Shown: piece after piece, positions 54,645 through 63,065 of the stretch
Layout: every line of letters starts with the position of its first letter
How positions within the stretch are numbered: position 1 is the first letter of the stretch
Source: JBBIPZ01 sp037442505 [NCBI: Deltaproteobacteria bacterium]
GTDB taxonomy: Bacteria; CALINM01
Reading direction: 5' to 3'
Length of the DNA stretch: 64,000 nt
NCBI GenBank assembly: GCA_037442505.1
Contig: JBBIPZ010000009.1
Location: forward strand, 18,588 to 82,587
The notes under the pieces: model-generated
The model's input: the letters and a program-made list of their open reading frames with translations, nothing else
Databases searched by the model: none
What the model was told of the DNA's origin: nothing
Translations under genes and position numbers: made by a program

Positions 54645-55838
54645 ATGAAAAGACGTTTTCGGAAATATAGGCGAAGACTTCGTAAAAAGTTATTAATACT
54701 TAGTGCAAGGCTCACAAGACTTTTCAGTAAGGCTTCAAGACCATTAGTTTCTCACGGAAATAAAACAACTTTCATCAAGAGCGGTTCTCAAGCGTTTGAT
54801 ACACTTTTGGGTCTAATACACAATTCAAAATATTATATTTTGCTTGAATACTACATTTTCAAAGATGATGAATACGGCAAAACTATAGCAGATGCGCTGA
54901 TTGAAAAATCAAGGCAGGGTGTTAAAATTTATCTTATCTACGACTATATTGGTTGCAGAGATGTTAATAGAGATTTTTTTTCTGCGTTAGAAACAAATGG
55001 CATCAATGTTTTGCCTTTCAACCCCATAAAGTTTTTCTCAAATCCTTTAAAATGGGACAGACGTGACCATAGAAAATTGGCGATTTTTGATGGCAGTAAA
55101 GCTATCGTTAGTGGCTGGAATGTAGCTAAAGAATATTTTGTAGCCGACGAAAATGCTATGGCTGACGTTGGGCTACTTGTTGAAGGTCCTGTTGCAAAAG
55201 CATTACAGAGGTTTTTTTTGAATGTGTATGAAACTCAAACTAAAAAAAAGATCAAACTGCCAACTTCACATATACATTATGAAAAAGGTAATGACGAAGT
55301 TTGGGTATTAGAAAGTGGCCCTAATCTTAAGATTGCGCCCATTTACAATGCTTATCGTTTAGCTATTATGGCAGCAAAAAAAAGCGTCTGGTTAGCCAAT
55401 GCATACTTTGTCCCGCCAGGAAGATTGAGAAAAACGCTTATTAACGCTTCCAAAAAAATGGTTGATATAAGAATACTGCTTCCAGATAAAATCGATGTTC
55501 CGTTTGTTAAGTATGCTTCGTATAATTTTTATGAGACGTTTTTAAAAGCTGGAATAAAAATATTTGAAAAGACAAAGATGATACTGCATTCAAAAATCGC
55601 TGTAATAGATGATGTCTGGATTACGATAGGTTCAACAAACCTTCATCCTCGGAGCCTAAGAAAGAATTACGAGCTAAATTTAGTCGTGATAAGTGAACGT
55701 TTAGGGCAGCAGCTAAAAACAATCTTAAAAGACGATTTCAACTACTCGAAAGAGATTGATTTAAACTCATGGCAAAATCGTCCCGTTAAGCAGAAAATTA
55801 AAGAAAAATTAGCATCGTTATTTTCCTTTTTATTATGA
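54645..55838 (+). CDS. Phospholipase D-family cardiolipin synthase-like protein
   Basis: A 397-residue protein with two HKD motifs: HRKLAIFDGSKAIVSGWN (about 143-160) and LHSKIAVIDDVWITIGSTN (about 308-326). The N-terminus is very basic, with no clear transmembrane pair, so it resembles ClsB/YbhO rather than ClsA. It would make cardiolipin from two phosphatidylglycerols or transfer a phosphatidyl group. A different PLD-superfamily activity is possible. Its ATG lies 10 bases after glnB; it overlaps the next gene by four bases. Confidence 0.88.
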   Translation: MKRRFRKYRRRLRKKLLILSARLTRLFSKASRPLVSHGNKTTFIKSGSQAFDTLLGLIHNSKYYILLEYYIFKDDEYGKTIADALIEKSRQGVKIYLIYDYIGCRDVNRDFFSALETNGINVLPFNPIKFFSNPLKWDRRDHRKLAIFDGSKAIVSGWNVAKEYFVADENAMADVGLLVEGPVAKALQRFFLNVYETQTKKKIKLPTSHIHYEKGNDEVWVLESGPNLKIAPIYNAYRLAIMAAKKSVWLANAYFVPPGRLRKTLINASKKMVDIRILLPDKIDVPFVKYASYNFYETFLKAGIKIFEKTKMILHSKIAVIDDVWITIGSTNLHPRSLRKNYELNLVVISERLGQQLKTILKDDFNYSKEIDLNSWQNRPVKQKIKEKLASLFSFLL

Positions 55839-56881
55839 AAATTCTATACGAAATTTTAGACGAACTTTATAAAGAAAGAAGAATAAACTTAAAAAGTCTT
55901 GCTAAAGATGTAAAAGAGATTTCCGACCAGTATAATGGCTTAAAACCTTTGCAAAAAGAGTATATCAGGACAGAAAAGCTAAAATGGGCTTATTTGTTTT
56001 ATTTCTATCCGATTAATGTGTTCAAATACCTGAATATCTTAAAAAACCACCTCCCTCAAATAGAAAACAAAAGATGTTTTTTGGATTTTGGTGCTGGGCC
56101 TCTTACCTTTTTTACAGCGCTTGCTATACTCGACATCAAGCCAGAAAAGCTTTTTGCGATAGATATTGACCAGGAAATTATGAGATTAGGTTTGCGTGTG
56201 ATAAAAAAAATTAATCCAGAGTTGGGAGAAAGGATAAAATTTAAGCAGCCTATAGAAAAAATAGATGTAATTTCATTTGGCAATGTTTTTACAGAGATGG
56301 CAGATGAAGATATAGAAAGTACGATAAAAATTTTTTTGAACGCTTATGATGGCGGTCCTGAGAATATTCTTATTTTAGAGCCGGGGACACACAAAGTGTA
56401 TTACAAGCTGAGAACAATGGAAAATTTTTTAAAAGAAAACGGTTACAACAAAGTTAATAATTGTCCTGTAGATATTTGCCCAATGTCTGGTAAAGATTGG
56501 TGTCACGAAAATCTGTATTTTCCTCGCAGTATTTTAATCGAAAATATAGAAAACATCTCCGGGCTGAATAATAAGTTTGTTAATTATTGCTATCTTTTGA
56601 TGTCTAAAAATATCGACAAATCGCTCGTATACCCCGAAGATACATTCAGAATGATAAGTAATCTAATTGAACACAAAGGATATTATCTCGCATACTTTTG
56701 TGAAAAAAAAGGTATTGTCAAAATTGAGCTACAAAAGAGAGATGTTACAGAAAACAACAACAAATTTACTTTACTTAATAGGGGAAGTGTAGTAAAAATA
56801 AAACATTATATTGATGTTGGCGAAAAAAAAAGATTAACAAAAGAAAGTTTTGTGGATTTAGTTTGGCAGAACTCTTTATAA
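55835..56881 (+). CDS. Rsm22-like small-subunit assembly methyltransferase family protein
   Basis: A 348-residue protein with a Rossmann SAM-type region, CFLDFGAGPLTFFTALAI (about 75-92) and LFAIDIDQEIM. The Cys-rich block CPVDICPMSGKDWCHE (about 211-226) resembles the CPxxxxCPL..DWCHF pattern of the Rsm22 family (PF09243). Rsm22 members act in small ribosomal subunit assembly and may bind an iron-sulphur cluster. Its start overlaps the PLD gene's stop by four bases. The assignment rests on these two motif groups. Confidence 0.8.
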   Translation: MKILYEILDELYKERRINLKSLAKDVKEISDQYNGLKPLQKEYIRTEKLKWAYLFYFYPINVFKYLNILKNHLPQIENKRCFLDFGAGPLTFFTALAILDIKPEKLFAIDIDQEIMRLGLRVIKKINPELGERIKFKQPIEKIDVISFGNVFTEMADEDIESTIKIFLNAYDGGPENILILEPGTHKVYYKLRTMENFLKENGYNKVNNCPVDICPMSGKDWCHENLYFPRSILIENIENISGLNNKFVNYCYLLMSKNIDKSLVYPEDTFRMISNLIEHKGYYLAYFCEKKGIVKIELQKRDVTENNNKFTLLNRGSVVKIKHYIDVGEKKRLTKESFVDLVWQNSL

Positions 56882-56904
56882 TTATTAAACTGGAGGTGGT
56901 GATA

Positions 56905-57192
56905 ATGAAAAGGTTTTTTATTTGTTTTTTTATTGCGATTTTCGCAATATTTGCCAATTTAACAACACCTTTGTTGTCGTCACAAAAGGTAAATATTAAC
57001 AAGGCTAATGTCGCAGAGTTAATGACCTTGCCTTATGTAGGAGAAGACACCGCCAGAAGTATCATAGAGTATCGTGAAAAACATAAAGGCTTTAAAAGTA
57101 TAGAAGAATTAAAGGCGATAAAAAGTATAGGTAAGAAAAAATACGAAAACTTAAAAGGCTTGGTAACGGTAGAAGATAAAAAAACTGAATAA
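56905..57192 (+). CDS. ComEA-like exported helix-hairpin-helix protein
   Basis: A 95-residue protein with an N-terminal signal or anchor (MKRFFICFFIAIFAIFAN) and one ComEA-type HhH pair: VNINKANVAELMTLPYVGEDTARSIIEYREKHKG (about 31-64) and AIKSIGKKKYENLK. ComEA binds DNA at the cell surface during uptake; here, next to type IV pilins, DNA uptake is a natural reading. ATG 56905 is chosen because of GGAGGTGG upstream. Confidence 0.9.
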   Translation: MKRFFICFFIAIFAIFANLTTPLLSSQKVNINKANVAELMTLPYVGEDTARSIIEYREKHKGFKSIEELKAIKSIGKKKYENLKGLVTVEDKKTE

Positions 57193-57209
57193 AATTAGTA
57201 TTACGATAT

Positions 57210-57226
57210 TGGTATGATAGATGCTT
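57210..57226 (+). promoter_or_regulatory. Possible sigma-54 promoter of the first pilin gene
   Basis: TTGGTATGATAGATGCTT has GG (57211-57212) and GC (57223-57224) ten bases apart, and TGCT in the -12. The fit is weaker than for the second pilin. The predicted start near 57236 would leave almost no leader before the ATG at 57239. Confidence 0.35.
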
Positions 57227-57238
57227 AATAATGGTAAA

Positions 57239-57622
57239 ATGAAGTCAAAGAAGGGTTTTACACTTGTTGAATTGCTGATAGTTGTTGCGATAATCGCAAT
57301 CCTTGCCGCAATCGCAATCCCGCAGTTTAATGTGTATATTACTAAAGCTAAATTGACAACTCTTAGATCTGATCTAAAACATGCATATTTGGCAGCTCAA
57401 GGTTATCTGATAGAAAGGGAGTATGCTATTGTTAGTGATGAAGGTTCACTAACCAAGCATGGCTTCAAAAGAACAGATGGCATTAATATAGTAAGTATTT
57501 CTATAGGACTACAGACAGGTAGTATAACGCTTTCACACTCTGGATTAGATACTAATATAGTTAATAGTAAAGAAGGAAAAGTTAGTCATGATGGAAAAAT
57601 TACGCTTCCCTCATTTAATTAG
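57239..57622 (+). CDS. Type IV pilin-like protein 1
   Basis: A 127-residue prepilin. The leader MKSKKG is followed by the prepilin cleavage site [21 protein letters not shown], with the conserved Glu5 of mature pilin. Starting at ATG 57239 gives this short leader; ATG 57221 would lengthen it by six residues. The C-terminal domain is short and variable, with no clear Cys pair. There is no ribosome site before the ATG. A second pilin follows 49 bases on. Confidence 0.9.
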   Translation: MKSKKGFTLVELLIVVAIIAILAAIAIPQFNVYITKAKLTTLRSDLKHAYLAAQGYLIEREYAIVSDEGSLTKHGFKRTDGINIVSISIGLQTGSITLSHSGLDTNIVNSKEGKVSHDGKITLPSFN

Positions 57623-57636
57623 GCATTTTTTTTGCT
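57621..57636 (+). promoter_or_regulatory. Sigma-54 promoter of the second pilin gene
   Basis: AGGCATTTTTTTTGCTTT has GG at 57622-57623 and GC at 57634-57635 with ten bases between, and GGCA plus TTGCT as in the consensus. It overlaps the stop codon of pilin 1. A start near 57647 leaves about 25 bases, including AAGGAGGTGAG. PilA genes are commonly sigma-54/PilR-dependent. Confidence 0.6.
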
Positions 57637-57671
57637 TTAATAAAAGAAACAGTAAAAAGGAGGTGAGAGTC

Positions 57672-58067
57672 ATGAAAAAAGAAAAAGGTTTTACATTAGT
57701 TGAACTTTTAATCGTTGTTGCGATTATTGGTATCCTCGCAGCAATTGCTATCCCTCAGTTTAATAAGTACAAATTGAGAAGCTATGTTGCAGCTCTGAGG
57801 TCTGATCTGAAAAATGGTTTCACATCTACACAGGCTTATTTGGCAGATTATCCAAATACAACTGTAGATAGTTCGGCTAAACTGCAAAGAGGTGGCTGGA
57901 AGAAGACTACCGGAGTTAGCTTTGTTAGTGTTAACTTAACAGCCTCATCTGGTTCATTAGTTTTGAGACATCAGCAACTTGATGACAACAATACTACTTC
58001 CAGCGTTGGCACGGGGCAGGGTAAAGTTAATTACGAGGGTAATATTACGGTGCCTGCTCTAAAATAG
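57672..58067 (+). CDS. Type IV pilin-like protein 2 (PilA type)
   Basis: A 131-residue prepilin: leader MKKEKG, then [20 protein letters not shown], followed by a short globular domain ([20 protein letters not shown]...). The ATG at 57672 has AAGGAGGTGAG seven bases upstream, the best ribosome site in the area. It resembles pilin 1 in the alpha-helix and in the SDLK block but differs in the C-terminal third. It probably is the main pilin; pilin 1 could be a minor or alternative one. A terminator follows. Confidence 0.92.
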   Translation: MKKEKGFTLVELLIVVAIIGILAAIAIPQFNKYKLRSYVAALRSDLKNGFTSTQAYLADYPNTTVDSSAKLQRGGWKKTTGVSFVSVNLTASSGSLVLRHQQLDDNNTTSSVGTGQGKVNYEGNITVPALK

Positions 58068-58081
58068 CTTTTTATCGAGCG

Positions 58082-58111
58082 AGGGTGAAGTTGATAACTT
58101 CACCCTTTTTT
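58082..58111 (+). terminator. Rho-independent terminator after pilin 2
   Basis: AGGGTGAAGTT (58082-58092) and AACTTCACCCT (58096-58106) form a perfect stem with a 3-base loop, followed by TTTTTT. The start of the next gene (ATG 58112) lies directly after the T run. Confidence 0.9.
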
Positions 58112-59644
58112 ATGAAAAAAGTCTTTACATTAATCTCAGTTACATTGTTGCTTTTTGTATCTCTTTATCCTTATGAAAGAGATGTTGTGTTGTATCAGTT
58201 GTCTATACCAAAATTTTGGTTAGATAATTCTGTAATCAATCCAGTTTTCTCCCATTTCTTTTTTTATCCTTACCTACCTTTTTTGTTTAACTATGTGGCG
58301 ATGTATTTATCTATGCCATTTTTAGCTAATATTTTTCATTTTTTTTTAGCATGTTTGACAGTTTTTTTAATTTATAAATCGATTAAAGTTAAGAATGTTG
58401 CGCTTTTTATCATATTAATTTTTGTTACATTGCAGCCATTTCTCCGTTTCTCCTATGTAGCCTATTCAGACTTTTATCTGACCTTTTTTTCTTTTGGGGC
58501 TTTATTACTTGCAAAAAAATCATTTGATATAAAAGACCCTTTATCCTTTTATTTATCAGCAATTCTATGTGGAATGGGTTTAAATACAAAATATAACATG
58601 CTAGTTTTTTCATTACTTTTGTATATTTTTGTCTTCTGGCTATCATATCATTATAACAAAGGTGTAATAAAGGCATTTAAAGACTCTTTTTTGTATTTTT
58701 TTATTAGTTTTATTCTTTTTTTACCTTTTTTATTAAAAAACTATTTACTCACCGGTAGCTCTTTGTATCCCTTTCTAACTAATATTTTCCCAACAAAAAA
58801 TCCCTTTGCCTTTGAAAATGTATCTCATTTTGCATTTAGAAAATATTTTTTTGCCGAAAATCTATTACAGATATCGCTCACCCCAATAATGGTGTTTTTT
58901 TATGGAGTTGAGAACAATATTCAATACTTTGATGGTGTGCTCAATCCCTTTTTTGTAATCGTTCCAATTATTGCTATTTTCGCAATGAAAGATAAAATGA
59001 TTAGAGTTTTGTTTTTGTTTGGATGGCTTTATAACTATTTTGTTTTATTTTTAGAACCTGTTTCTGCAAGGTTCTTATTACCTGCTGTGCCAATTTTTGC
59101 TTATATTTCAGGTCAATATCTTTCAAGTTTGAATCTTTCAGATAAAAAGCTTCTCTTAATTTTTTTACCTTTTTTGATTTTCAATCTTTATTTTGGCGGC
59201 AAGCATATTATCGATAAAGACAAATGGCAATATCTATTTGGAAAAATTTCAAAGGACGAGTTTTTAGAAAGAAAATGTCCTGACTATAAGAGCATCAAAT
59301 TTATAAATCAGAATACACCAAAGGATTCAAAGATATTTTATCTATTTTCAGGCCAAAGAACGTATTATTTAGAAAGAGATTTCATATATGATAGCTTTAA
59401 TGATGGAAGACTGTTTAAAAGGCTTTTTGATGGTTCTGTGGATGAAAATATTTTTTTACAGAGATTAAAAGAACAGGGCATTACTCATCTATTTATTAGA
59501 AGAGATCTTTTTGAACAATTTTTGGCTGAAAACTTTAGTAGTGAAGAATTGATTATATTAAATAAATTTTTTAAAAATTATGCTAAATTAATATTTCAGG
59601 ACGGAGTTTTTTTACTTGTGGAGCTAAGGTTTGGTAGAGTTTGA
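58112..59644 (+). CDS. GT-C type membrane glycosyltransferase-like protein
   Basis: A 510-residue multi-pass membrane protein (about ten segments) starting at MKKVFTLISVTLLLFVSLYPYERD. The acidic residues after the first segment (YERDVVLYQL) and the loop arrangement match GT-C enzymes, such as the PMT/ArnT families. The last part (about 370-510) is soluble. ATG 58112 is directly behind the terminator T run and has no ribosome site; GTG 58085 inside the hairpin is the other choice. Its closeness to pilin genes suggests transfer of a lipid-linked sugar onto pilin, which is inference. Confidence 0.75.
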   Translation: MKKVFTLISVTLLLFVSLYPYERDVVLYQLSIPKFWLDNSVINPVFSHFFFYPYLPFLFNYVAMYLSMPFLANIFHFFLACLTVFLIYKSIKVKNVALFIILIFVTLQPFLRFSYVAYSDFYLTFFSFGALLLAKKSFDIKDPLSFYLSAILCGMGLNTKYNMLVFSLLLYIFVFWLSYHYNKGVIKAFKDSFLYFFISFILFLPFLLKNYLLTGSSLYPFLTNIFPTKNPFAFENVSHFAFRKYFFAENLLQISLTPIMVFFYGVENNIQYFDGVLNPFFVIVPIIAIFAMKDKMIRVLFLFGWLYNYFVLFLEPVSARFLLPAVPIFAYISGQYLSSLNLSDKKLLLIFLPFLIFNLYFGGKHIIDKDKWQYLFGKISKDEFLERKCPDYKSIKFINQNTPKDSKIFYLFSGQRTYYLERDFIYDSFNDGRLFKRLFDGSVDENIFLQRLKEQGITHLFIRRDLFEQFLAENFSSEELIILNKFFKNYAKLIFQDGVFLLVELRFGRV

Positions 59645-61526
59645 TTTAAAAGATAACAAAAATTATAGATGGAATGATAAGTTTTCAATATTTATCTTTT
59701 TTGCTATTACAATTTTAGTTTATTATAAATCGCTTTCTGGAAGTTTTATTTTTGATGATCAGATTGTTGTTTTGCGAGAGCCGTTGTTAAAGAAGGAGAA
59801 TTTTATAGATTTCCTGAAGTCCCTTCCTATTAAGGAAAGACCAGTAAGACTTCTAACATATTATTTTGATAAACAAATTTGGGGATTAAATCCTTTTGGT
59901 TATCGTTTTACTAACCTTATCATTCACATTGCTAATGGAATTTTTTTATACTTTTTTCTATTAAAGTTAAATTTAAGAAAAGGAGTTGCATTTTTTTCAA
60001 CAGCAATATTTCTCTGGCATTTTGTAAATCCTGCAACTGTATGTTACGTTACTGGTAGAAAGGATTTGCTTGGCTTTTTCTTTTCTATTCTGGCTTTTTA
60101 TTCTTTAGTAAGTTTTCGTGGACAGAAAAGGGCAGTAATATTTTTTATTATCTTTTATTTTTTAGCCTTTTTTACAAAAGAGATGTTTATCACTCTGCCG
60201 TTAATCGTTTTTACTTATCGCTACATTGTAGAAGACAAAAAAGTATCCACGAAATATATTACACTTTCAATATTAACCATAGTCATTTTGACCTGTTTTG
60301 TTATCTGGTTCAGGGACGTAAGCTTGGGGAGTTTGTATAAAAGATTTTCAATACCAGAATATTTTGCAGGCTACTTAAGACTTTTCTTTGAGCCCACTTT
60401 TTCAAAGGTAGATTACATAGGATATTTTAGTGAGCCTTATAAATTTAGCGATATAAATTGGTTAGTATTTTCTATAACTTTTTCAATTTTGTGTGGCTAT
60501 TTATTTGTTGCCAATTTATTAAGAAAAAAGAATAAATATTTAGGTTTTCTTTTGTTTGCTTTTTTAATCTCTTTGTTACCAGTTTTGCAAATAATTCAGC
60601 ACTCAGAGAGCTTTGCTGAACATTATTTTTATTTTCCTGCTGTTTTTTTATCGATCTTTTTCTCAAATATAATTTCCCAAGTTTTTGATAAAAAAATTGC
60701 AATTGTTATATTGATATTTGTTTTAACTCTTAGTGCCTTTCTTTGTTTTAAAAGAACATTTATATTTATGAGTGAAGAGAACTTCTGGCTTGAAGCATAC
60801 AATAGAAATCCAAAAAGTTTTAGAGCAAAGCAGTATTATGGACAAAAACTATTATCAGAAAATAACCTTGATGAAGCCATTAATCTTTTTCAGTCAGGTT
60901 ATCAAGAGACAAAAAAACTTTATTACAATTCTGACCTTGCTTACACTTATTATTATGATTTTCTAAATGACCTTGCACTAACTTATATTCTGAAAAACGA
61001 CCTGGATAAAGCAGAAAAATATTATTTAGAAGGTCTCAAGACTATTCCAGAAAGTGATAAAAAACAACTTTTTCTTTTTAATCTATCGATTCTATATTTA
61101 AAAAAAGATAGAGCAAAAGCGAAAATTTTTATGAAGGATTTAGTTTTAAAAAATTCTCAATATATTGAAGTAGCCTATCTTTTATATGATGTTTACTGGC
61201 AGGATGGGCAGATGAAGGAGTTAGAAAGATATATTGATGAGTTGTTAGAAAAAAAACCGGATAATTATTTTGCTCTCTCGAAAAAAATCCTGATTTTGTT
61301 AAAAAAGAATGACGAAGAAAAGGCAAAAAATTTGATTGATAAGATAAAAAAGCTATCACCATCTAATTATTATGAATTAAACGACGTTGCAGAAATCGAA
61401 ATATTTTTAGGTAACTACAAGAAGGCAAGAGAGTATCTGATGATGGCATTGGAAGAAAAGCCTGAATATGGCAGGACGAGGAAAAATTTGCTTAAGTTAG
61501 AGGACATAAACAAGAGAATTAATTAG
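59631..61526 (+). CDS. TMTC-like membrane glycosyltransferase with C-terminal TPR repeats
   Basis: A 631-residue protein. The first 370 residues have about nine membrane segments and the sequence GSFIFDDQIVVLREPLL (about 36-52), then RPVRLLTYYFDKQIWGLNPFGYRFTNLIIH, as in TMTC/DUF1736 O-mannosyltransferase-like proteins. The last 250 residues are TPR repeats (LDEAINLFQSGYQETK, LDKAEKYYLEGLKTIPESDK). It starts with TTG overlapping the previous gene by 14 bases; GGAG is eight bases upstream. It may glycosylate exported proteins such as pilin, with the TPRs binding the target. Confidence 0.82.
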   Translation: MVEFDLKDNKNYRWNDKFSIFIFFAITILVYYKSLSGSFIFDDQIVVLREPLLKKENFIDFLKSLPIKERPVRLLTYYFDKQIWGLNPFGYRFTNLIIHIANGIFLYFFLLKLNLRKGVAFFSTAIFLWHFVNPATVCYVTGRKDLLGFFFSILAFYSLVSFRGQKRAVIFFIIFYFLAFFTKEMFITLPLIVFTYRYIVEDKKVSTKYITLSILTIVILTCFVIWFRDVSLGSLYKRFSIPEYFAGYLRLFFEPTFSKVDYIGYFSEPYKFSDINWLVFSITFSILCGYLFVANLLRKKNKYLGFLLFAFLISLLPVLQIIQHSESFAEHYFYFPAVFLSIFFSNIISQVFDKKIAIVILIFVLTLSAFLCFKRTFIFMSEENFWLEAYNRNPKSFRAKQYYGQKLLSENNLDEAINLFQSGYQETKKLYYNSDLAYTYYYDFLNDLALTYILKNDLDKAEKYYLEGLKTIPESDKKQLFLFNLSILYLKKDRAKAKIFMKDLVLKNSQYIEVAYLLYDVYWQDGQMKELERYIDELLEKKPDNYFALSKKILILLKKNDEEKAKNLIDKIKKLSPSNYYELNDVAEIEIFLGNYKKAREYLMMALEEKPEYGRTRKNLLKLEDINKRIN

Positions 61527-61527
61527 A

Positions 61528-61560
61528 TGGGGCTGTCCCCATTTTCTATGTCCCCATTTT
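61528..61560. repeat. Small hairpin and repeated TGTCCCCATTTT motif after the TMTC-like gene
   Basis: TGGGG, CTGT, CCCCA (61528-61541) forms a 5-base stem, and TGTCCCCATTTT occurs twice in a row (from 61535 and 61550). A T run follows, so it may terminate transcription weakly. Motifs with GGGACA/TGTCCC also occur at 63575-63823. Confidence 0.45.
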
Positions 61561-61574
61561 TTTACAAAAATTTC

Positions 61575-61603
61575 TTTTCAAACTTGATATTTATTTGTAA
61601 AAT
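61575..61603 (+). promoter_or_regulatory. Promoter of tRNA-Thr
   Basis: TTTTCA (61575-61580), 17 bases and TAAAAT (61598-61603) lie 17 bases before the tRNA. The -35 is a weak match. Confidence 0.4.
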
Positions 61604-61620
61604 ATTAAATCTACAAAGAT

Positions 61621-61693
61621 GCCATCGTAGCACAGTCGGCAGTGCAGCTGATTCGTAATCAGCAGGTCGGGGGTTCAAATCCCCCCGATGGCT
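61621..61693 (+). tRNA. tRNA-Thr (CGT anticodon)
   Basis: Acceptor GCCATCG (61621-61627) pairs with CGATGGC (61686-61692), with discriminator T. The anticodon stem GCTGA/TCAGC holds TTCGTAA, giving anticodon CGT (codon ACG). The T arm GGGGG TTCAAAT CCCCC is regular. CCA is not encoded. It ends six bases before the convergent histidine kinase. Confidence 0.97.
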
Positions 61694-61698
61694 TGTAC

Positions 61699-62610
61699 TT
61701 AATTCTGCTTTGTGTCGCAGTATTCATCAATTATAAACGGCAGAATTATAGTGAATGTGGAGCCTACTCCGACTTCACTTTCAGCAAAAATTTCACCACC
61801 GTGTCTTTCGATGATCTCCTTAGAGATAGATAGCCCTATGCCTGTACCTTCGGTGGCAGATTTAGTTGAGAAAAAAGGCAAGAAGATCTTCGGCATATTT
61901 TCAGGTGATATCCCTGTGCCTGTATCTTCTACTTCTATTATTACTTTACTTTGGAGATTATCATTACCTTTGAGCAATTTGGTCCTTATTGATAGTTTCC
62001 CACCATAAAGCATCGCCTGCGAAGCATTCATAATAAGATTAACAAGCACCTGTTGTATCTGACCTTTATTAAAATAAAATTCTGGAATATCATCTGCTAA
62101 TTCTATTACTGTATCTACCTTTTTAAAACGTGAAAGATAGTGACCTGTTAATTCTATTGTTTCTTTTATAAGATTATTAATATTGTTAAGTTCTTTTTTT
62201 GTCTGCTTGAATTTATAATAGTCTGAGAGTCTTGATATTATGCCTTCTATGCGCATTGCTTCTTTTTTGATAACTTCAAGATACTCTTTGTCTTTATTTG
62301 TAACTTGTGATAGGAGACGATTTACTAAGCCGATTATCGCTATAATCGGGTTTTTTATCTCGTGAGATAGAGCTGCTGCCATAATGCCCAATGTGAAAAG
62401 CCTCTCATTTTGTGACATGATTGCCCTTGCTTCATCAACGGCCTTGTTTTTTTCTTTAATCTCATGGACTTTCTTTGAAAGCTCTTTATACAAATCGTCA
62501 GCTTCTTTGATATAAGAAAGCAGTATCTTTTCTTTAGCGGAACTTATCGCATTCAAATGCTCAAGCTGATCTTTTAATTCTAATATCTCTTTTTTTAAGT
62601 CTGCGTCCAT
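61699..62610 (-). CDS. Soluble sensor histidine kinase
   Basis: A 303-residue kinase with no membrane segment. Residues about 1-70 are a coiled coil. The phosphoacceptor helix is LSHEIKNPIIAIIGLVNRLL (about 81-100, His83), followed by the catalytic domain: N box LVNLIMNASQAM (about 190-201), G1 EDTGTGISPENM, F box IFLPFFSTK and G2 EGTGIGLSISK (about 257-267). All ATP-binding motifs are intact. No input domain of its own is visible, so the signal may come from partner proteins, here the V4R protein. No response regulator is adjacent. Confidence 0.94.
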   Translation of the reverse strand: MDADLKKEILELKDQLEHLNAISSAKEKILLSYIKEADDLYKELSKKVHEIKEKNKAVDEARAIMSQNERLFTLGIMAAALSHEIKNPIIAIIGLVNRLLSQVTNKDKEYLEVIKKEAMRIEGIISRLSDYYKFKQTKKELNNINNLIKETIELTGHYLSRFKKVDTVIELADDIPEFYFNKGQIQQVLVNLIMNASQAMLYGGKLSIRTKLLKGNDNLQSKVIIEVEDTGTGISPENMPKIFLPFFSTKSATEGTGIGLSISKEIIERHGGEIFAESEVGVGSTFTIILPFIIDEYCDTKQN

Positions 62611-62612
62611 AT

Positions 62613-63065
62613 TTAAAACAATTCAATAATAAATTCACAGTAACCACTACCAGTTGTCCAGCTTTTGGTCTGGGTTCCTTTTGTCTTACATTTTGCAATC
62701 TTTTCATAACCTCCTGCAATAAAGCCGCACTCCAAATCGCAAAAAAGCTCTCCCGTATATGGCAGTCCAGCGCATGTCATACATTCATAAAGATGAATCA
62801 CTACTTTTTCATCTAACTTTTGATGAATTTTAGGAATGCCAATGCCAAGCCTCTCAATTAATTCAATCAAATCATTTTCTGTGCTAATATCAAAATAAGA
62901 AATTAGTGTTTTGCCCAGCCGATACAATACTGGCTTTGTGCTTTCTCCAAAAACTTCTCTCATACCTGATATGCGTAGTAGCCTGTACATTTCCAATGGT
63001 AGTATATTTTTTAAAGTTGGTCTCACAATGTAAGATAGTTCATCAAAGCTAAACTTATCTTTCAT
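62613..63065 (-). CDS. V4R-like domain protein with conserved Cys (possible sensor partner of the kinase)
   Basis: A 150-residue soluble protein. The C-terminal half has YECMTCAGLPYTGELFCDLECGFIAGG (about 93-119), AKCKTKG and SGYCEFII, similar to the V4R (4-vinyl reductase) ligand-binding fold, related to heme-NO-binding and small-molecule sensing domains, with Cys residues that could bind metal. It sits two bases before the histidine kinase start in the same operon. Its ATG overlaps the DUF2889 stop (ATGA). A sensor role for the kinase is inference. Confidence 0.78.
   Translation of the reverse strand: MKDKFSFDELSYIVRPTLKNILPLEMYRLLRISGMREVFGESTKPVLYRLGKTLISYFDISTENDLIELIERLGIGIPKIHQKLDEKVVIHLYECMTCAGLPYTGELFCDLECGFIAGGYEKIAKCKTKGTQTKSWTTGSGYCEFIIELF

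Noticed and set aside
57588-57671. Longer N-terminus for pilin 2
   Set aside because: The added residues lie within pilin 1 and its spacer. The 57672 start has the ribosome site and a normal prepilin leader.
61528-61560. CRISPR-like short repeats
   Set aside because: Only two tandem copies without spacers. No array or cas gene is in the window.
61642-61833. A short ORF starting inside tRNA-Thr
   Set aside because: It overlaps the tRNA and the antisense of the kinase gene, and has no family match or ribosome site.
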